This document shows, piece after piece, positions 49,395-59,208 of a stretch of DNA of 64,000 nt (position 1 is the first letter of the stretch; every line of letters begins with the position of its first letter). This stretch comes from Tubulanus polymorphus. Lineage: Eukaryota > Nemertea > Palaeonemertea > Tubulaniformes > Tubulanidae. The translations under genes were made by a program, and so were the position numbers. Under the pieces are notes generated by a model. The model did not search any database, was not told the DNA's origin, and was given only the letters and a program-made list of their open reading frames with translations. The stretch spans positions 11,261,001 to 11,325,000 of the forward strand of contig NC_134028.1 in NCBI RefSeq assembly GCF_964204645.1. Direction: 5' to 3'.

Positions 49395-50795
49395 AGTGGG
49401 AGAAATGGGAAATAATAATGATGATAATAATGATGATGATAATAATGATGCTGAAACTAATATTGATAATGATGATGAAACAGCGTATAGTTCTAATTTA
49501 GGAAATAGTGGTTCTAATGCCCCATTAACAGCTGACTATGATAGAAGAACTAGATCGAGAATAAATCCTGAAAATGAAAATTCAGATTTAGTAAAACAAA
49601 ATTTAGAATATAATGAATATATTCATTATTTCCAACCTATATTTGGAAGATCTGGGTATAATATAAATGCCAGAGGCGCCAGACTTTTAGTACAAGAATT
49701 AAAATTTTTTTTAAGGTGAATTTCATTATCGTTTGAAAGATGATTATTATATTGATATCTCTTATAAAAAACTAAACAAAAAATTAGCAGAATCAACTTT
49801 GCTTAAGTTAGACCTATCTTGAATTAAAAGAATAAGAAATAGTAATGAAATAGAAAATGGTACCAGCACAGAAATTATTAAAAATGAAAGAGTATTTAAA
49901 CAAAGAATTAATGACTTATTTGAAACAATCAATAATAATTTAGAACCAGAAACAACTTCTGGTAAACTTAAATCAAATAAAGTTCCAATTGAAAAACTTT
50001 TACCAAATGGTTTACTTGATGCAACAGATCAAGAATTAGAAGATTTAGATATATTTTCTGATAAAGCAATAAGAGAAATTATTAGTATAAGAAATGAAGC
50101 TGATAAATTTGCACATAATATAAGTATAAGAGATTTTAAAATTAGAACTTTAGAAAAAGATAGAACTGATAAAATTAAAGAAATAGAACAATTAAAATTA
50201 GATAGAGATAATAAAGTTATTGAAGAAATTGAATTTATAAAAAGAAATGCATATTTAGAAAAAGAAATAGATGATTTAGAATATAACAGAATTTCAGAAA
50301 GAAGAAATTAAATTATTATTAAAATTATATGATTATAATATTAATAGATTAAAAGTTATTTTTAAAAATTTGTTGATTAAACCAGATTCAGAAATATCAT
50401 TGAAAGATAGAATAAAATTATTATTTAAGTTAGAAGGAATAACAATTCTTTCAATTCTAACGGCTGTAACTATGGTATTTACAACAATTGGTTTAGCTAT
50501 ATCAAATTCACTGAAATCTACACCATATCCTAATAAACCAGATAAACCCCCGAATGATAATAATTCTATACAAGATAAAGTTAAGGATGGTTTAAAAAAA
50601 TTAGCAAAATATTTATGGGAACTATCTAAAAAATCTGCTGCAGCTTTACCCGGAGTTATTGCACCAATTGTTGGTTTTATATTGAAATCTGCAGGAAACA
50701 TAATTAACTTTGCTGCTGAACATATTATTTTATTTTTAATTACAGTTGTAAGTGCTATTATTTTTGGGTTAGTGAATATGACAAAAAATAGATAA
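49369..50795 (+). pseudogene. Conserved Polinton structural-type protein (two frameshifts, one stop)
   Basis: ATG at 49369 (TTTTTTTATTATGTAA upstream). An acidic Asp/Asn repeat region is followed by a basic segment. After a frameshift near 49715 comes a long helical region (TGA at 49820 after LKLDLS; LLPNGLLDATDQELEDLDIFSDKAIREII; coiled coil KIRTLEKDRTDKIKEIEQL). A second shift near 50305 leads to the conserved C-terminus: LLIKPDSEISLKDRIKLLFK, a hydrophobic ILSILTAVTMVFTTIGLAI, and KKSAAALPGVIAPIVGFI with a final membrane segment. I recall this C-terminal signature from Polintons of cnidarians. Probably virion-associated; function unproven. Confidence 0.78.
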
Positions 50796-50815
50796 TTAAT
50801 TTTTTTGTTAAATAA

Positions 50816-52058
50816 ATGAGTGGGAGTTATATAAATCCTTCTAAGAATCATAGAATATCTAATGCTATTAAAGCAGAAAGATCTCATCATATAATTACTC
50901 ATAACCCTTCCAATATTAATCCCGATGAAACTTTATAGAATCCCTAGATTATCAAAAAATACTTTTTATGTTCCAAATAGTATTTATTTATCAGCTGATA
51001 TAAAAGTAACTGGCAATAATAATAATTATATTGTTGATAGTGTTCGAAGATATTTGATTAAAAAATTAACTATAAAGATTGGTCCAGAAACAGTTTTCTC
51101 ATTAGATGATTATAATTTATTTATGCATTATAAAGATTTATGGTTGACTAAAGAAGATAGAAATAATATGATATTTCAAGGCATCCAATCAGAAAACCAA
51201 AATAAATTAAGATCAGGAGCTAATGACGCAATAGTAACTCGTACCGCAGATAATTTGATTAAAAAGATTTATGGAAGCAAATATCAAATTCCATTAAAGT
51301 TTGAATTGATAAATAATAATGCACCTTTGTATAAATACGCAATACAAGAAGATGTTATATTCGAAATAACATTTGCTCCTGTAAATGAAATTGTATTATC
51401 TAGCGTTGTTAAAGATATGGGTTATAAATTATCAAATATATGTTTAGAATATGATACAGTAACTGATGAAAATATTGCTAACACAATTCAAACTCAATAC
51501 AATCAAGGATTTTCATCATTATATGATTATATTGATAAATTTAAAACTGTAACTATTAATGCAAGTGATGAAATAATTAATGAGAATATTAACTTCCCAA
51601 GAAGATCTATTAAAGGTATATTAATATTTTTCACAACTGCAACATATTCTACTGGCGCAATACAGGTCGATAATTATCATAATCCTGAAATAACAAAAGT
51701 AGTAATAACTATCGAAGGAATAGCAAATAAAATATTTTGTCAATCAATGAGAATGATAGATCAATGGCCAGAAATTAGAAAACATTTTATGAATGAAAAA
51801 GTAAAATCATCTGAAAATTGTAATATTAATCAAATTGATTATTATACCGGCAATAAATATGCATTATGGTTAGATTTCAGAACAACAGAGGATAATTCAT
51901 TACATGGTTCTGGGAAAAAACTACAGAACACTAAAGATGGAATACAATTATTCATGAAAAAGAAAAAAGGAATCAAAAATTTTAAAATGCACATTTATAT
52001 TATATCTGACGCGAAATTAAATATTGTAAATTCTCAATTAGGTAGTATTCAATATTAG
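50816..52058 (+). pseudogene. Polinton major capsid protein (double jelly roll), one frameshift
   Basis: ATG at 50816 (TTTTTTTGTTAAATAA upstream). The first 39 codons end HNPSNINPDETL, then a frameshift near 50935; the second frame carries the rest (about 375 residues) uninterrupted to 52058. Typical features: RIPRLSKNTFYVPNSIYLSADI near the start, the NNNYIVDSVRRYLIKKLTIKIG strand region, DLWLTKEDRNNMIFQGIQ, and alternating beta-rich segments. It would form the hexameric capsomers of an icosahedral particle. Order capsid, INT, ATPase supports the call. Confidence 0.82.
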
Positions 52059-52088
52059 AAATATTAAGTTAAAATTAACAATATATAA

Positions 52089-53215
52089 ACGGGTGGTAAA
52101 AAAACTCCTAAAACTAAAGAACAATATTTAAGAAATTTATATTACAACCCTGAGAGTTCGGTTGCTTATTCTTCTGTAAAAATTATATGGCGTCAAGTAA
52201 AACAAGATAAATTAGTTAAGATAATCCCACAAGATTTAGTTAAATATAAAGATATAAATGAATTTATGTCAGAACAACCAACATATACAACACATAAAAA
52301 AATTGTTAGAAAATATAAAACTCGTAAAACTATGGTAAGTTATGTAGATCAACAGTGGCAAGGAGATTTAATTGATATGAAAAATGTGAAGAAAGATAAT
52401 GATGATTATTCGTGGATATTGAATATGATTGATATTTTTAGTCGTTATGTATGGAGCTTCCCACTTTACAGAAAAGATGCTGTACAAACATCAAATGTTT
52501 TAAGAAAATTTCTTTCGGATGATAAACTAAAACCAGAAAAAATACAATTTGATGATGGAAAAGAATTTGATAATTCACTAGTTCATGAACTCTTAGATAA
52601 TCATAATATTAGATATTTTTCAACAAAATCGGATAAAAAAGCAGCAGTTGTTGAACGATTTAATAGAACATTAAGAACAAGAATGTGGAAATATTTTACA
52701 GCAAATAATACTTTTAAATGGATTGATGTTTTACCAAAATTGATAGAAGGTTATAATAATTCTTACCATTCTTCTATTGGAATGAAACCTATTGATGCTA
52801 GAAAACCTGAAAATGCTGAAATTGTTTGGAATAATTTATATGGAGCATTTCTCGTAGATGATTTTGGAGAACCTAAATTTAAGTTGGTCAAAATGTTAAA
52901 ATTTCTAAGTATAAAAAGATATTTGACAGAGGATACGATCGTAATTTTACTAGAGAAATATATAAAATAAAAAAGGTAATAACAACAAAACCATATGCCT
53001 ATAAATTAGAAGATTTAGATGGTGAAGAAGTTGATGGGTACGTTTATGAAGAAGAATTAAGTTTAACTACTGAAAATCTAGAACAAGAATATAAAATTGA
53101 AAAAGTGTTAAAAACAAAAACTATTAAAAGAAAAAAATATTCTTTGGTAAAATGGGTTGGATGGCCAGATAAATTTAATGAATGGATATTATCAAGTAAA
53201 ATTAAAAATATATAA
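52089..53215 (+). pseudogene. Polinton retroviral-type integrase with chromodomain (start lost, frameshifted)
   Basis: The position of the usual ATG is ACG at 52089 (ATATATAA upstream). The N-terminal region includes EQYLRNLYYNPESS; the integrase core has D (QGDLIDM), D (FDDGKEFDN) and E (AAVVERFNRTLRTRMWKY). A frameshift near 52900 leads to ITTKPYAYKLEDLDGEEVDGYVYEEEL and a C-terminal chromodomain (KYSLVKWVGWPDKFNEW). It inserts the element and makes the 6-bp duplication. The chromodomain probably guides it to histone marks. Its TAA abuts the ATPase ATG. Confidence 0.92.
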
Positions 53216-53806
53216 ATGAATAAGGAATTATTTATATTTGAGCCTCATAATATGTTAATTTCTGGCGTAAAAAATTGTGGAAAAACTTATTTTATATTAA
53301 ATTTATTAGAAACTATTTATAAAAACTATTTTGATAAAATAGTATTATTTTGTCCAACATATGAATTTAATCAAACTTATGATAGAAATATTACTAGAAA
53401 TAATAAATTTATTATATTTAATCCTAAAACAGTTAAAGAAAATTTAGATGATTGTATTAAAATAGCAATTGATATATATAAAGGATCTAATACATTATTT
53501 ATCATAGATGATTGTGCTAATCTACATGATTCAAAAGTTAGAGAAAGTGAGTTATGCTATTTAGCTTTTTCTGGGAGACATTTTGGGATAACAACATGGG
53601 TTTTAAATCAAAAATATAATTCAATTGTTAAAGATTTTAGAGAAAACATTAGATTTCTAGTTTTATTCTACAATAAAGATAGAAAATCGATGAAAAATGC
53701 ACTTGAGGAAAATGATATTATTCCACATGATTTACACAATGAATATATGGATAAATTGAAAAATAATAAAAGATCAAAATTACGATTACAGCACCCATTT
53801 AAATAA
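53216..53806 (+). CDS. Polinton genome-packaging ATPase (FtsK/HerA family), intact
   Basis: 196 residues, open throughout. Walker A ISGVKNCGKTYF lies at residues about 15-26, Walker B TLFIIDDCANLHD near 96-108, followed by a sensor-like FSGRHFGITTWVLNQKYN (Gln in the expected motif III position). It would pump the genome into the capsid. Starts at the ATG directly after the integrase stop and lacks its own T-run promoter, so it is likely co-transcribed. The left fragment at 29586-30012 is a close, damaged copy. Confidence 0.93.
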   Translation: MNKELFIFEPHNMLISGVKNCGKTYFILNLLETIYKNYFDKIVLFCPTYEFNQTYDRNITRNNKFIIFNPKTVKENLDDCIKIAIDIYKGSNTLFIIDDCANLHDSKVRESELCYLAFSGRHFGITTWVLNQKYNSIVKDFRENIRFLVLFYNKDRKSMKNALEENDIIPHDLHNEYMDKLKNNKRSKLRLQHPFK

Positions 53807-53814
53807 GAATTTAT

Positions 53815-54020
53815 TTAAATTCAACTAGCTTGTTAATCTAGTATATTTTAGTTACATTCTAGTTGAATTCTAGTTGTTAGTAGTTGAAACACAAATCAAA
53901 TAAAATTCAACAAGAAATAAATAAAAACAACAATATTTCAACTAGCTTGTTAATCTAGTTGAATTCTAGTTACATTCTAGTTGAATTCTAGTTTAATTCT
54001 AGTTGCAACAACACAACTAA
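53815..54020. repeat. Iteron-like tandem repeats between ATPase and accessory genes
   Basis: About ten copies of a word close to ATTCTAGTTGA/CTAGTTGAATT, including two near-identical ~40-bp blocks beginning TTCAACTAGCTTGTTAATCT (53818 and 53937). The longest ORF-free gap in the right half of the element. Structure resembles a replication-initiator or regulator binding array. Confidence 0.7.
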
Positions 54021-54036
54021 TTTGTTTGTTATGTAA

Positions 54037-54627
54037 ATGGGAGGGGAAAAGAAAATAAAATCTAAAAATAGTGATGTTCCAATTGAAAAAACTTAAGATG
54101 ATTTAGGAATAACAGAAACAAAATTAACTCCAGATGATGGTGCTTTAAATAATGTTACAACAAATAATAATTATGAATATTATCTTTACTGCAAACATCA
54201 ATTAGAAATATTAATAGCATCTAGGAAATGTAAAAATTTTATCGGTAAAAATTTAACTTATAATGAATTAGATACAATGAAATCAGATGAAATTATTAGA
54301 TTATTTAAGATTTATGAAACTGCGAGAACAGCTAGAATTAATGATGCGATATCAGAAAATGTAGTAAGAGGTTACAGTAAATTATGTAAATACATGCTAC
54401 CAATTGAAGATGAAAATAGATTATATTCCGATTTAAAAAATGATTATTTAGTTATGACTGAATTAAATAAATGGATTGGATATTTATCATTTCAATTAGG
54501 TGGATTTATGACATTATTATCAACTGGAGTTATAACATTTTCAAATATTGAATGTAAAAACTTTTCTATAATAAATGAGCAAGGTGGAAGAAGTGAAGAA
54601 AAAACCGAGAAATCCGAAACAAATTGA
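54037..54627 (+). pseudogene. Conserved Polinton accessory protein (one stop)
   Basis: ATG at 54037 (TTTGTTTGTTATGTAA upstream). TAA at 54094, where the right-hand homologue (63004) has Phe in EKTFDDLG. The rest is open: YYLYCKHQLEILIA, a helix RLFKIYETARTARINDAIS, YSKLCKYMLPIEDENRLYSDLKNDY, a C-terminal hydrophobic GGFMTLLSTGVITFSN. Overlaps the next gene's start (54577) in another frame by 51 nt. Function unknown. Confidence 0.78.
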
Positions 54628-54966
54628 ATGGTCTCGACAATTAGGAATTAAATCACAAGAATATAAAAAAGCTGTAAAAGAAAAATAAGTAATGAAAACG
54701 TTAATAAAAATGGTGAAAATATTGTTATTTCTACTCCTTCTAATAATAGAATATTTGATAAATATCTATATTTTGCAGCTGGATTTGTAATTGTATTCAT
54801 TTTGATTGGGTGTAGTTGGTATAAGAAATCAAATAAAATTTATGATATTTATAATTCTGAAACAACTGCTATTAAAAATGAAAATACTTCTGGAATTCCA
54901 AAATTGACAATAAAAAAATGGATTAATATTTTAGAAAAAAGCAAACAATTTTTTTTAATTAATTGA
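54577..54966 (+). pseudogene. Small Polinton membrane protein (frameshift)
   Basis: ATG at 54577 inside the end of the previous gene. The basic N-terminus KKPRNPKQIEWSRQLGIKSQ parallels RSEKQIKWARELGKRSSE of the homologues at 63599 and 30753. A frameshift in an A-run near 54690 leads to a transmembrane helix (YLYFAAGFVIVFILIGCSWY) and a C-terminal tail. The conserved N-terminal Q-I-x-W motif across all three Polintons supports it as a gene. Confidence 0.7.
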
Positions 54967-55046
54967 ATATCACCTTGTGGGTTCCGTACGGCACCATCTC
55001 ACTACTTTAACTATCACTGTGTGGGTGCCGTTTATGGCACCATCTC
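54965..55046 (+). repeat. Two direct copies of a small palindromic repeat
   Basis: Copy A at 54965-55000 and copy B at 55011-55046 share ATCAC..TGTGGGT.CCGT...GGCACCATCTC. Copy A contains the near-perfect palindrome GGTTCCGTACGGCACC. A third, inverted copy lies at 49191-49226. Copy B interrupts the conserved non-coding block when compared with the left element, so it is an insertion. Confidence 0.8.
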
Positions 55047-55095
55047 CGCGGAGCAATTGAATTGTCCAGATAAGTCATTTCGGATTCTAGATATT
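55001..55095 (+). promoter_or_regulatory. Conserved non-coding Polinton block, main copy
   Basis: CTCACTACTTTAACTATC, then (after the inserted repeat) GGAGCAATTGAATTGTCCAG and ATAAGTCATTTCGGATTCTA. Equivalent to 31603-31670 and, inverted, 62672-62750. Lies between converging genes. Confidence 0.65.
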
Positions 55096-55122
55096 CATTA
55101 TTTTTATTATCAATTTATTTTT

Positions 55123-55448
55123 TTAATCAATAATTTCTAAATCATGATGACCATCTTCATTTTTTCCAGGATAGATTATTTCAAATCCTTCTAAATCTTT
55201 TAATTCCTCTGTACTCAATGCAACCCATTTATCAGGTAAAAATACTTTAAATTCTTGCGATGTACTAACATTACAGTAACTTAAATTCGCTGATACTTTC
55301 TCTCCATATTTAGTTTTTATCTTTTCTAATTTCAATATTTTATGTTCAATTTCTTTTGTAACATCAACTAACTTTTTTATTTCAAATTGGTTTTTGCTGG
55401 TTTTATTCTGTTACTTATTGTTGCTAAGAATGTTTTTCTATCTCCCAT
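55123..55448 (-). pseudogene. Short Polinton gene starting in the right TIR (frameshift)
   Basis: ATG at 55448 inside the right TIR, mirror image of the polymerase start. After 23 codons a frameshift (near 55380) moves into a frame reading IKKLVDVTKEIEHKILKLEKIKTKYGEKV, an amphipathic helix. It is followed by FKVFLPDKWVALSTEELKDLEGFEIIYPGK and an acidic end. This compact FLP..W..L...EL pattern occurs in small proteins of other Polintons; function unknown. Confidence 0.6.
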
Positions 55449-55533
55449 TTATAAGAAAAAAAAATTACTTGTGGTGATGAGAGGTGTCTCGTCCTCTCGT
55501 CCTCTGGTCTGAAAGCCCACTTTTCCAATTACT
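55441..55533 (-). repeat. Polinton right terminal inverted repeat (93 bp)
   Basis: Exact complement of 34974-35066, followed by the CACGCG target duplication. Includes the 8-mer pair and the 12-mer ACCTCTCATCAC in inverted orientation. Confidence 0.95.
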
Positions 55534-55539
55534 CACGCG

Positions 55540-56274
55540 TTCAGCAGAAGCAATGTATACACTGAACAGGTGCGCGAACATCAAAATCATCAATTCTGAC
55601 TAAATTGAATAGATTTTTCCAATTATGAAATTACCTAGCCTTATTGTATACTATAATATATCGTTTAGCGTAAAAAGTAGAAAATCTTTTAAAAAGTGTC
55701 AGTTACCCTTTAAAGCAATCGGTGGGATCTCGTCGAGCTCAGTGGTCTAGTGGGGAAACGTTACGCTAGCAATCAATTGACCCGGTTTCGAGTCTCACTC
55801 AGTACATTCTATTTTCTCTTCATCATCTTTGATCCACTATCGTTGAATTTTCCCAAGTCGTACACCTTCATGCGCATGCGTTAGAGCCACCCAATTGGAA
55901 TTAGACCTAAGCTCCCACTAGCCTACAAAAGGTGGTTGTGAGTCATACGATATAGTCACACCCCCCAAAAAAATCGCCCCCTCCGATATTGTTACAATAT
56001 CAAACACTGAAATTCAATCCTTTGTTAAATTGGTAGCCAGTGTAGATGAGCAAGTATCGTGGTCCCTAAAATTAAACGCATTCGGTTATTAGTTCCGACT
56101 ACTAGTCGACTAGATGAGATTCATACTCTACAAGTGTCTGCTCATACCCAGTCGCTGATACCCAAGGCGTTTTTATTTAAGCAACTCGTCATAACGCGCG
56201 TTATCTGCTGCGTATGTTAGCGTATCCATAATCGAATTCGCTTGAATAAACGGCCGCCGCGTTGCTGCAACAAA
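55540..56274. other. Non-coding stretch between Polinton and transposase gene
   Basis: No gene seen. 55730-55800 holds 'GAGCTCAGTGGTCTAGTGGG' and 'GGTTTCGAGTC', loosely tRNA-like A- and B-box words, but no cloverleaf can be built. Confidence 0.45.
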
Positions 56275-57709
56275 ATGGCGGACCAGGAAGTAAACGTGCG
56301 GCGTGAAATCGCACGTAACAATTTATGTACTTTTATGATAGATGAATGTTTCAGTGTACCGGATACGCGCTCTTGCGTAGGCCTATACCATTGTCGAAAA
56401 AGAAAATTATTCGAGGACGACGTAATTGACGAATTTAAGGTTACTGAAGAACTCAAATATCTAAAAGAAAAAAAAATACCTCGAATTTAAAACTTTCTGT
56501 CTGCAATTATCAGTAGATATACACCGGACGATTTCAAGGCTCGATTTAGAATTAGCAGAACGACCCTTGATGTCCTGAAAGACCATGTCATCCCTATACT
56601 CGCTGCTGACAGGGAAAGAAACTCTTGTATATCGTACGAAAAACAAATGTTGATTTATGTTTATTATTGTGCTACTCAAGACCCGTTGATAAGAGTGGCT
56701 GACGTATTTGGAGTTTGTGAAGCTTCAGTCTTTAAGATAATTGGTGAGTTCGTTGTTTGATTATTTTTCTGAGAACTGTAGCCGACACCTTAAGAGTTGA
56801 TATTGATCAAGAGATAAATGCAGAAAAAATTAAAATATGACTTGCTACATATTGTCTATTCTTCCAGCCACCATCAGCCAAGTCATGAACACCAAGCTGC
56901 TGAAGAAATTTATTAAGTGGCCGACTGGTGACAATATTTATCAAGTTTTTCGTGGATTTGAGCAAATGCGACAATTTCCAAAGTATCGTCTAATACCACT
57001 CTGATTTTGTAGAATAATCATAATGACCAATTGTGTTTATAAAACGTTCTCTTCTTAATTTTAAAAGGTAATTGGTGCTCTGGATGGTACACACATTCCT
57101 ATTAAGACACCGGTAAAGGACCCAGAGACGTTTCTTAACCGTAAGAAATACCATTCGATAAATGTTGCCGCCATATGTGATCATCGGATGATTTTCACGT
57201 ATGTCTATGTTGGATGGCCAGGTTCGACACATGATTCCCGAGTGTTCAAAAACTCCAAACCTGGACTTGCTTGTGAAGATCTTGAGAAGCGACGTAAGCT
57301 TTTTCCAGAAAATAGCCATTTATTGGCAGACTCGGCCTATGAATTGAGTGATGTCATACTAACACCATTCCGAGATACCGGTGGACTAGAAAGATTAGAA
57401 AAGAACTACAACTTTCTACACAGTTCTACCCGAATGAGGATCGAAAATGCTTTTGCCTTATTGAAAGGCCGTTTGCGCCGACTTAAATATATTGATATGC
57501 ATGACCCAAACAGACTGGTAGATTTTATAATAAGTTCTTTTGTCTTGCACAATATCTGTTTGTTAAGTAGTGACTCAGTGGAAGATTATTTAAATGAAGG
57601 TGATGAAGAACAAATCGATGATGATAATGTTACTCATGGAAATGAACCTCTTCCATCAGCCATTGCAAAACGTCGTGCTATTGCAGTAATCCTAGAAGTA
57701 TTCGAGTAG
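56275..57709 (+). pseudogene. HARBI1-like (Harbinger) transposase with introns
   Basis: Start ATG 56275 (AAAATGGCGG). Exon 1 56275-56743 (donor GTGAGT) is in phase with exon 2 56868-56982 (acceptor CTTCCAG). The last exon begins at 57068. Motifs: IYVYYCATQDPLIRVADVFGV (helix-turn-helix), ALDGTHIPI (first D), VGWPGSTHDSRVF, LLADSAYEL (second D), MRIENAFALLKGRLRRLKY (E), FVLHNICLL. Defects: an in-frame TAA at 56488 after an A-run, and an exon 2/3 junction that does not keep phase with standard sites. No terminal repeats were found, so it may be a decayed transposon copy or a recently lost domesticated gene. Confidence 0.8.
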
Positions 57710-58711
57710 GTTCAAAAGATTTCAAAAATCAATGCGTACGTGTCTCTGTAAGATCCAAAGTAATTTTTCAGTTGTGTATAATGATTATGATACAATGTAT
57801 GAAAATACAATGCTCTCTTCCAAATTACACAGATTTTCTTTTCCATTTTGCATGTGGTGGAGACTTGCAGTAATACAGTAGACTCCCGTCAGCTCAAATT
57901 GAATGGCGAAAGCTGATTACAAAATCATTCGGTTAAATGGATTTTGAGTTCGAGAGTTCTATAGAAAACATAGGAGACAGGAAAAAAATTAATGACTTGC
58001 CAAGTTGAGTGTATTTTAGGTTTGAGGGGAATCTACTGAGTACAGCGTGTTGAAAACAGGGAAAATAATCCCGTGTTAAGTGATGAGCTCTCCATGTAAA
58101 TCCTGATCTAAATTTGATTTCGGGGTATATTTTTCATTGATACATATATGTAATTAGCTGCATGTAGTACAGAATATGAAGCAGCTCAAGACTAAATTAG
58201 ATTCCTCTCCCTTAAAACACCAGATCTACCCTTGCTTCCTGGATCCCAGGAATGATGATCCTCTTAGTATACTTAATATACGGCCACGAAAGAAACTACA
58301 AATGGACGGATTGAGGCTAATAGCTGTCAACAAAGGGACCATGATTTTAAGGATAGAACCTATTAAATGAATGAATTTTACTACATCGAATTACTCAAAT
58401 CAACTTTATTTTTCTTGTTTCTAGACAAGATGAACCTGCATTGTGTTTGAAAGACAATCGGTCGTCCCATATAATATACAGATGAAATATATATAAAAAT
58501 TTAAAAATCTAGACATCACTTGAACAGAAAATTTAACTAACAAAATGCTTACGCTTGCACAGAAAATAAAATTCATAAAATGCTAACATCTGCATTAAAA
58601 TACAAAACTGATATTTGGTCCTATTTCACTTTCTCTTTTTTAGAATTTATCTACTAGTTTTTGAAGGAGGTCTAACTTTTTCACCTCTGTTGCCCTCAGC
58701 AAATCTAATTA
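57710..58711. other. Non-coding stretch, no gene seen
   Basis: A/T-rich sequence. One short ORF near 58176-58370 (containing YPCFLDPRNDD) is not convincing. Confidence 0.5.
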
Positions 58712-58968
58712 GGGTTTTTTTGCTTTCGTCGAAAACCCTCTTGAAATTCTGTTGATTATTATTATTATTATATATTTTCCGCCGATTTCGTCAAATAAAT
58801 TTCATCTTCATTCAGATTCGGCAACTGACAGCTTCGAAACGAAATGTATAAATTGATACTGTAATAACGGTCTCTCTGAACCAACAGATTGTCTGAATGT
58901 ACTTTCCATCCTATTTGAAACTTGAAATTACTTATTAGGTTACTGTAAATGAAGAATTGAATTGAATT
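58712..58968. repeat. Short retroposon-like repeat
   Basis: Head AGGGTTTTTTTGCTTTCGTC / AAAACCCTC hairpin, (ATT)n, then a body matching 15212-15413 (ATTCGGCAACTGACAGCTTC, ATGTATAAATTGATACTGTA) and tail GAATTGAATTGAATTG. See 15160-15415. The head motif alone recurs at 59185-59216. Confidence 0.65.
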
Positions 58969-59208
58969 GTTAGACAACAAGCACCGGCGAAATAACAGTT
59001 TGTGACGTCATTTAGTAAGTAAATAAAGGAGGGCTCCGAGAATTTCCAAATCACGGGTGACTATACTGGGGTTAGACCATTCAACCAAAAAGAGGATTGC
59101 TCCGATAATATCCAAATCATCTCATTTTATTTTTTCCATCGAATACCCGGTAATTAATTTTTCCTTTCGATCACATGCATCCAGAAAACCCGTTATCGCT
59201 GCTTTGCA

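Larger units (their letters stand above)
34974..55533 (+). mobile_element. Complete Polinton (Maverick) element, host of nested insertions
   Basis: Both ends are 93-bp inverted repeats beginning AGTAATTGGAAAAGTGGG. They are flanked by a perfect 6-bp target duplication CACGCG (34968-34973 and 55534-55539), the length known for Polintons. Without the Harbinger insert the element is about 15.6 kb. It carries the family's hallmark set: protein-primed PolB, retroviral-type integrase, packaging ATPase and jelly-roll capsid proteins. I found no adenovirus-type cysteine protease. Most genes have frameshifts or stops, so this is an old proviral copy. Genes are spaced by 10-50 bp with T-run/ATAAATG starts. 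Confidence 0.95.

Noticed and set aside
50333-50902. 189-codon minus-strand ORF in the Polinton
   Set aside because: Antisense shadow of the conserved C-terminus of the 49369-50795 gene.
53815-54020. CRISPR-like array
   Set aside because: Repeats are imperfect, about 11 bp and without regular spacers, in a eukaryotic setting.
34974-55533. Non-standard genetic code with UGA as Trp in the Polinton
   Set aside because: TAA and TAG stops and many frameshifts occur too, and the left ATPase has TGA at a Leu position; ordinary decay explains it better.
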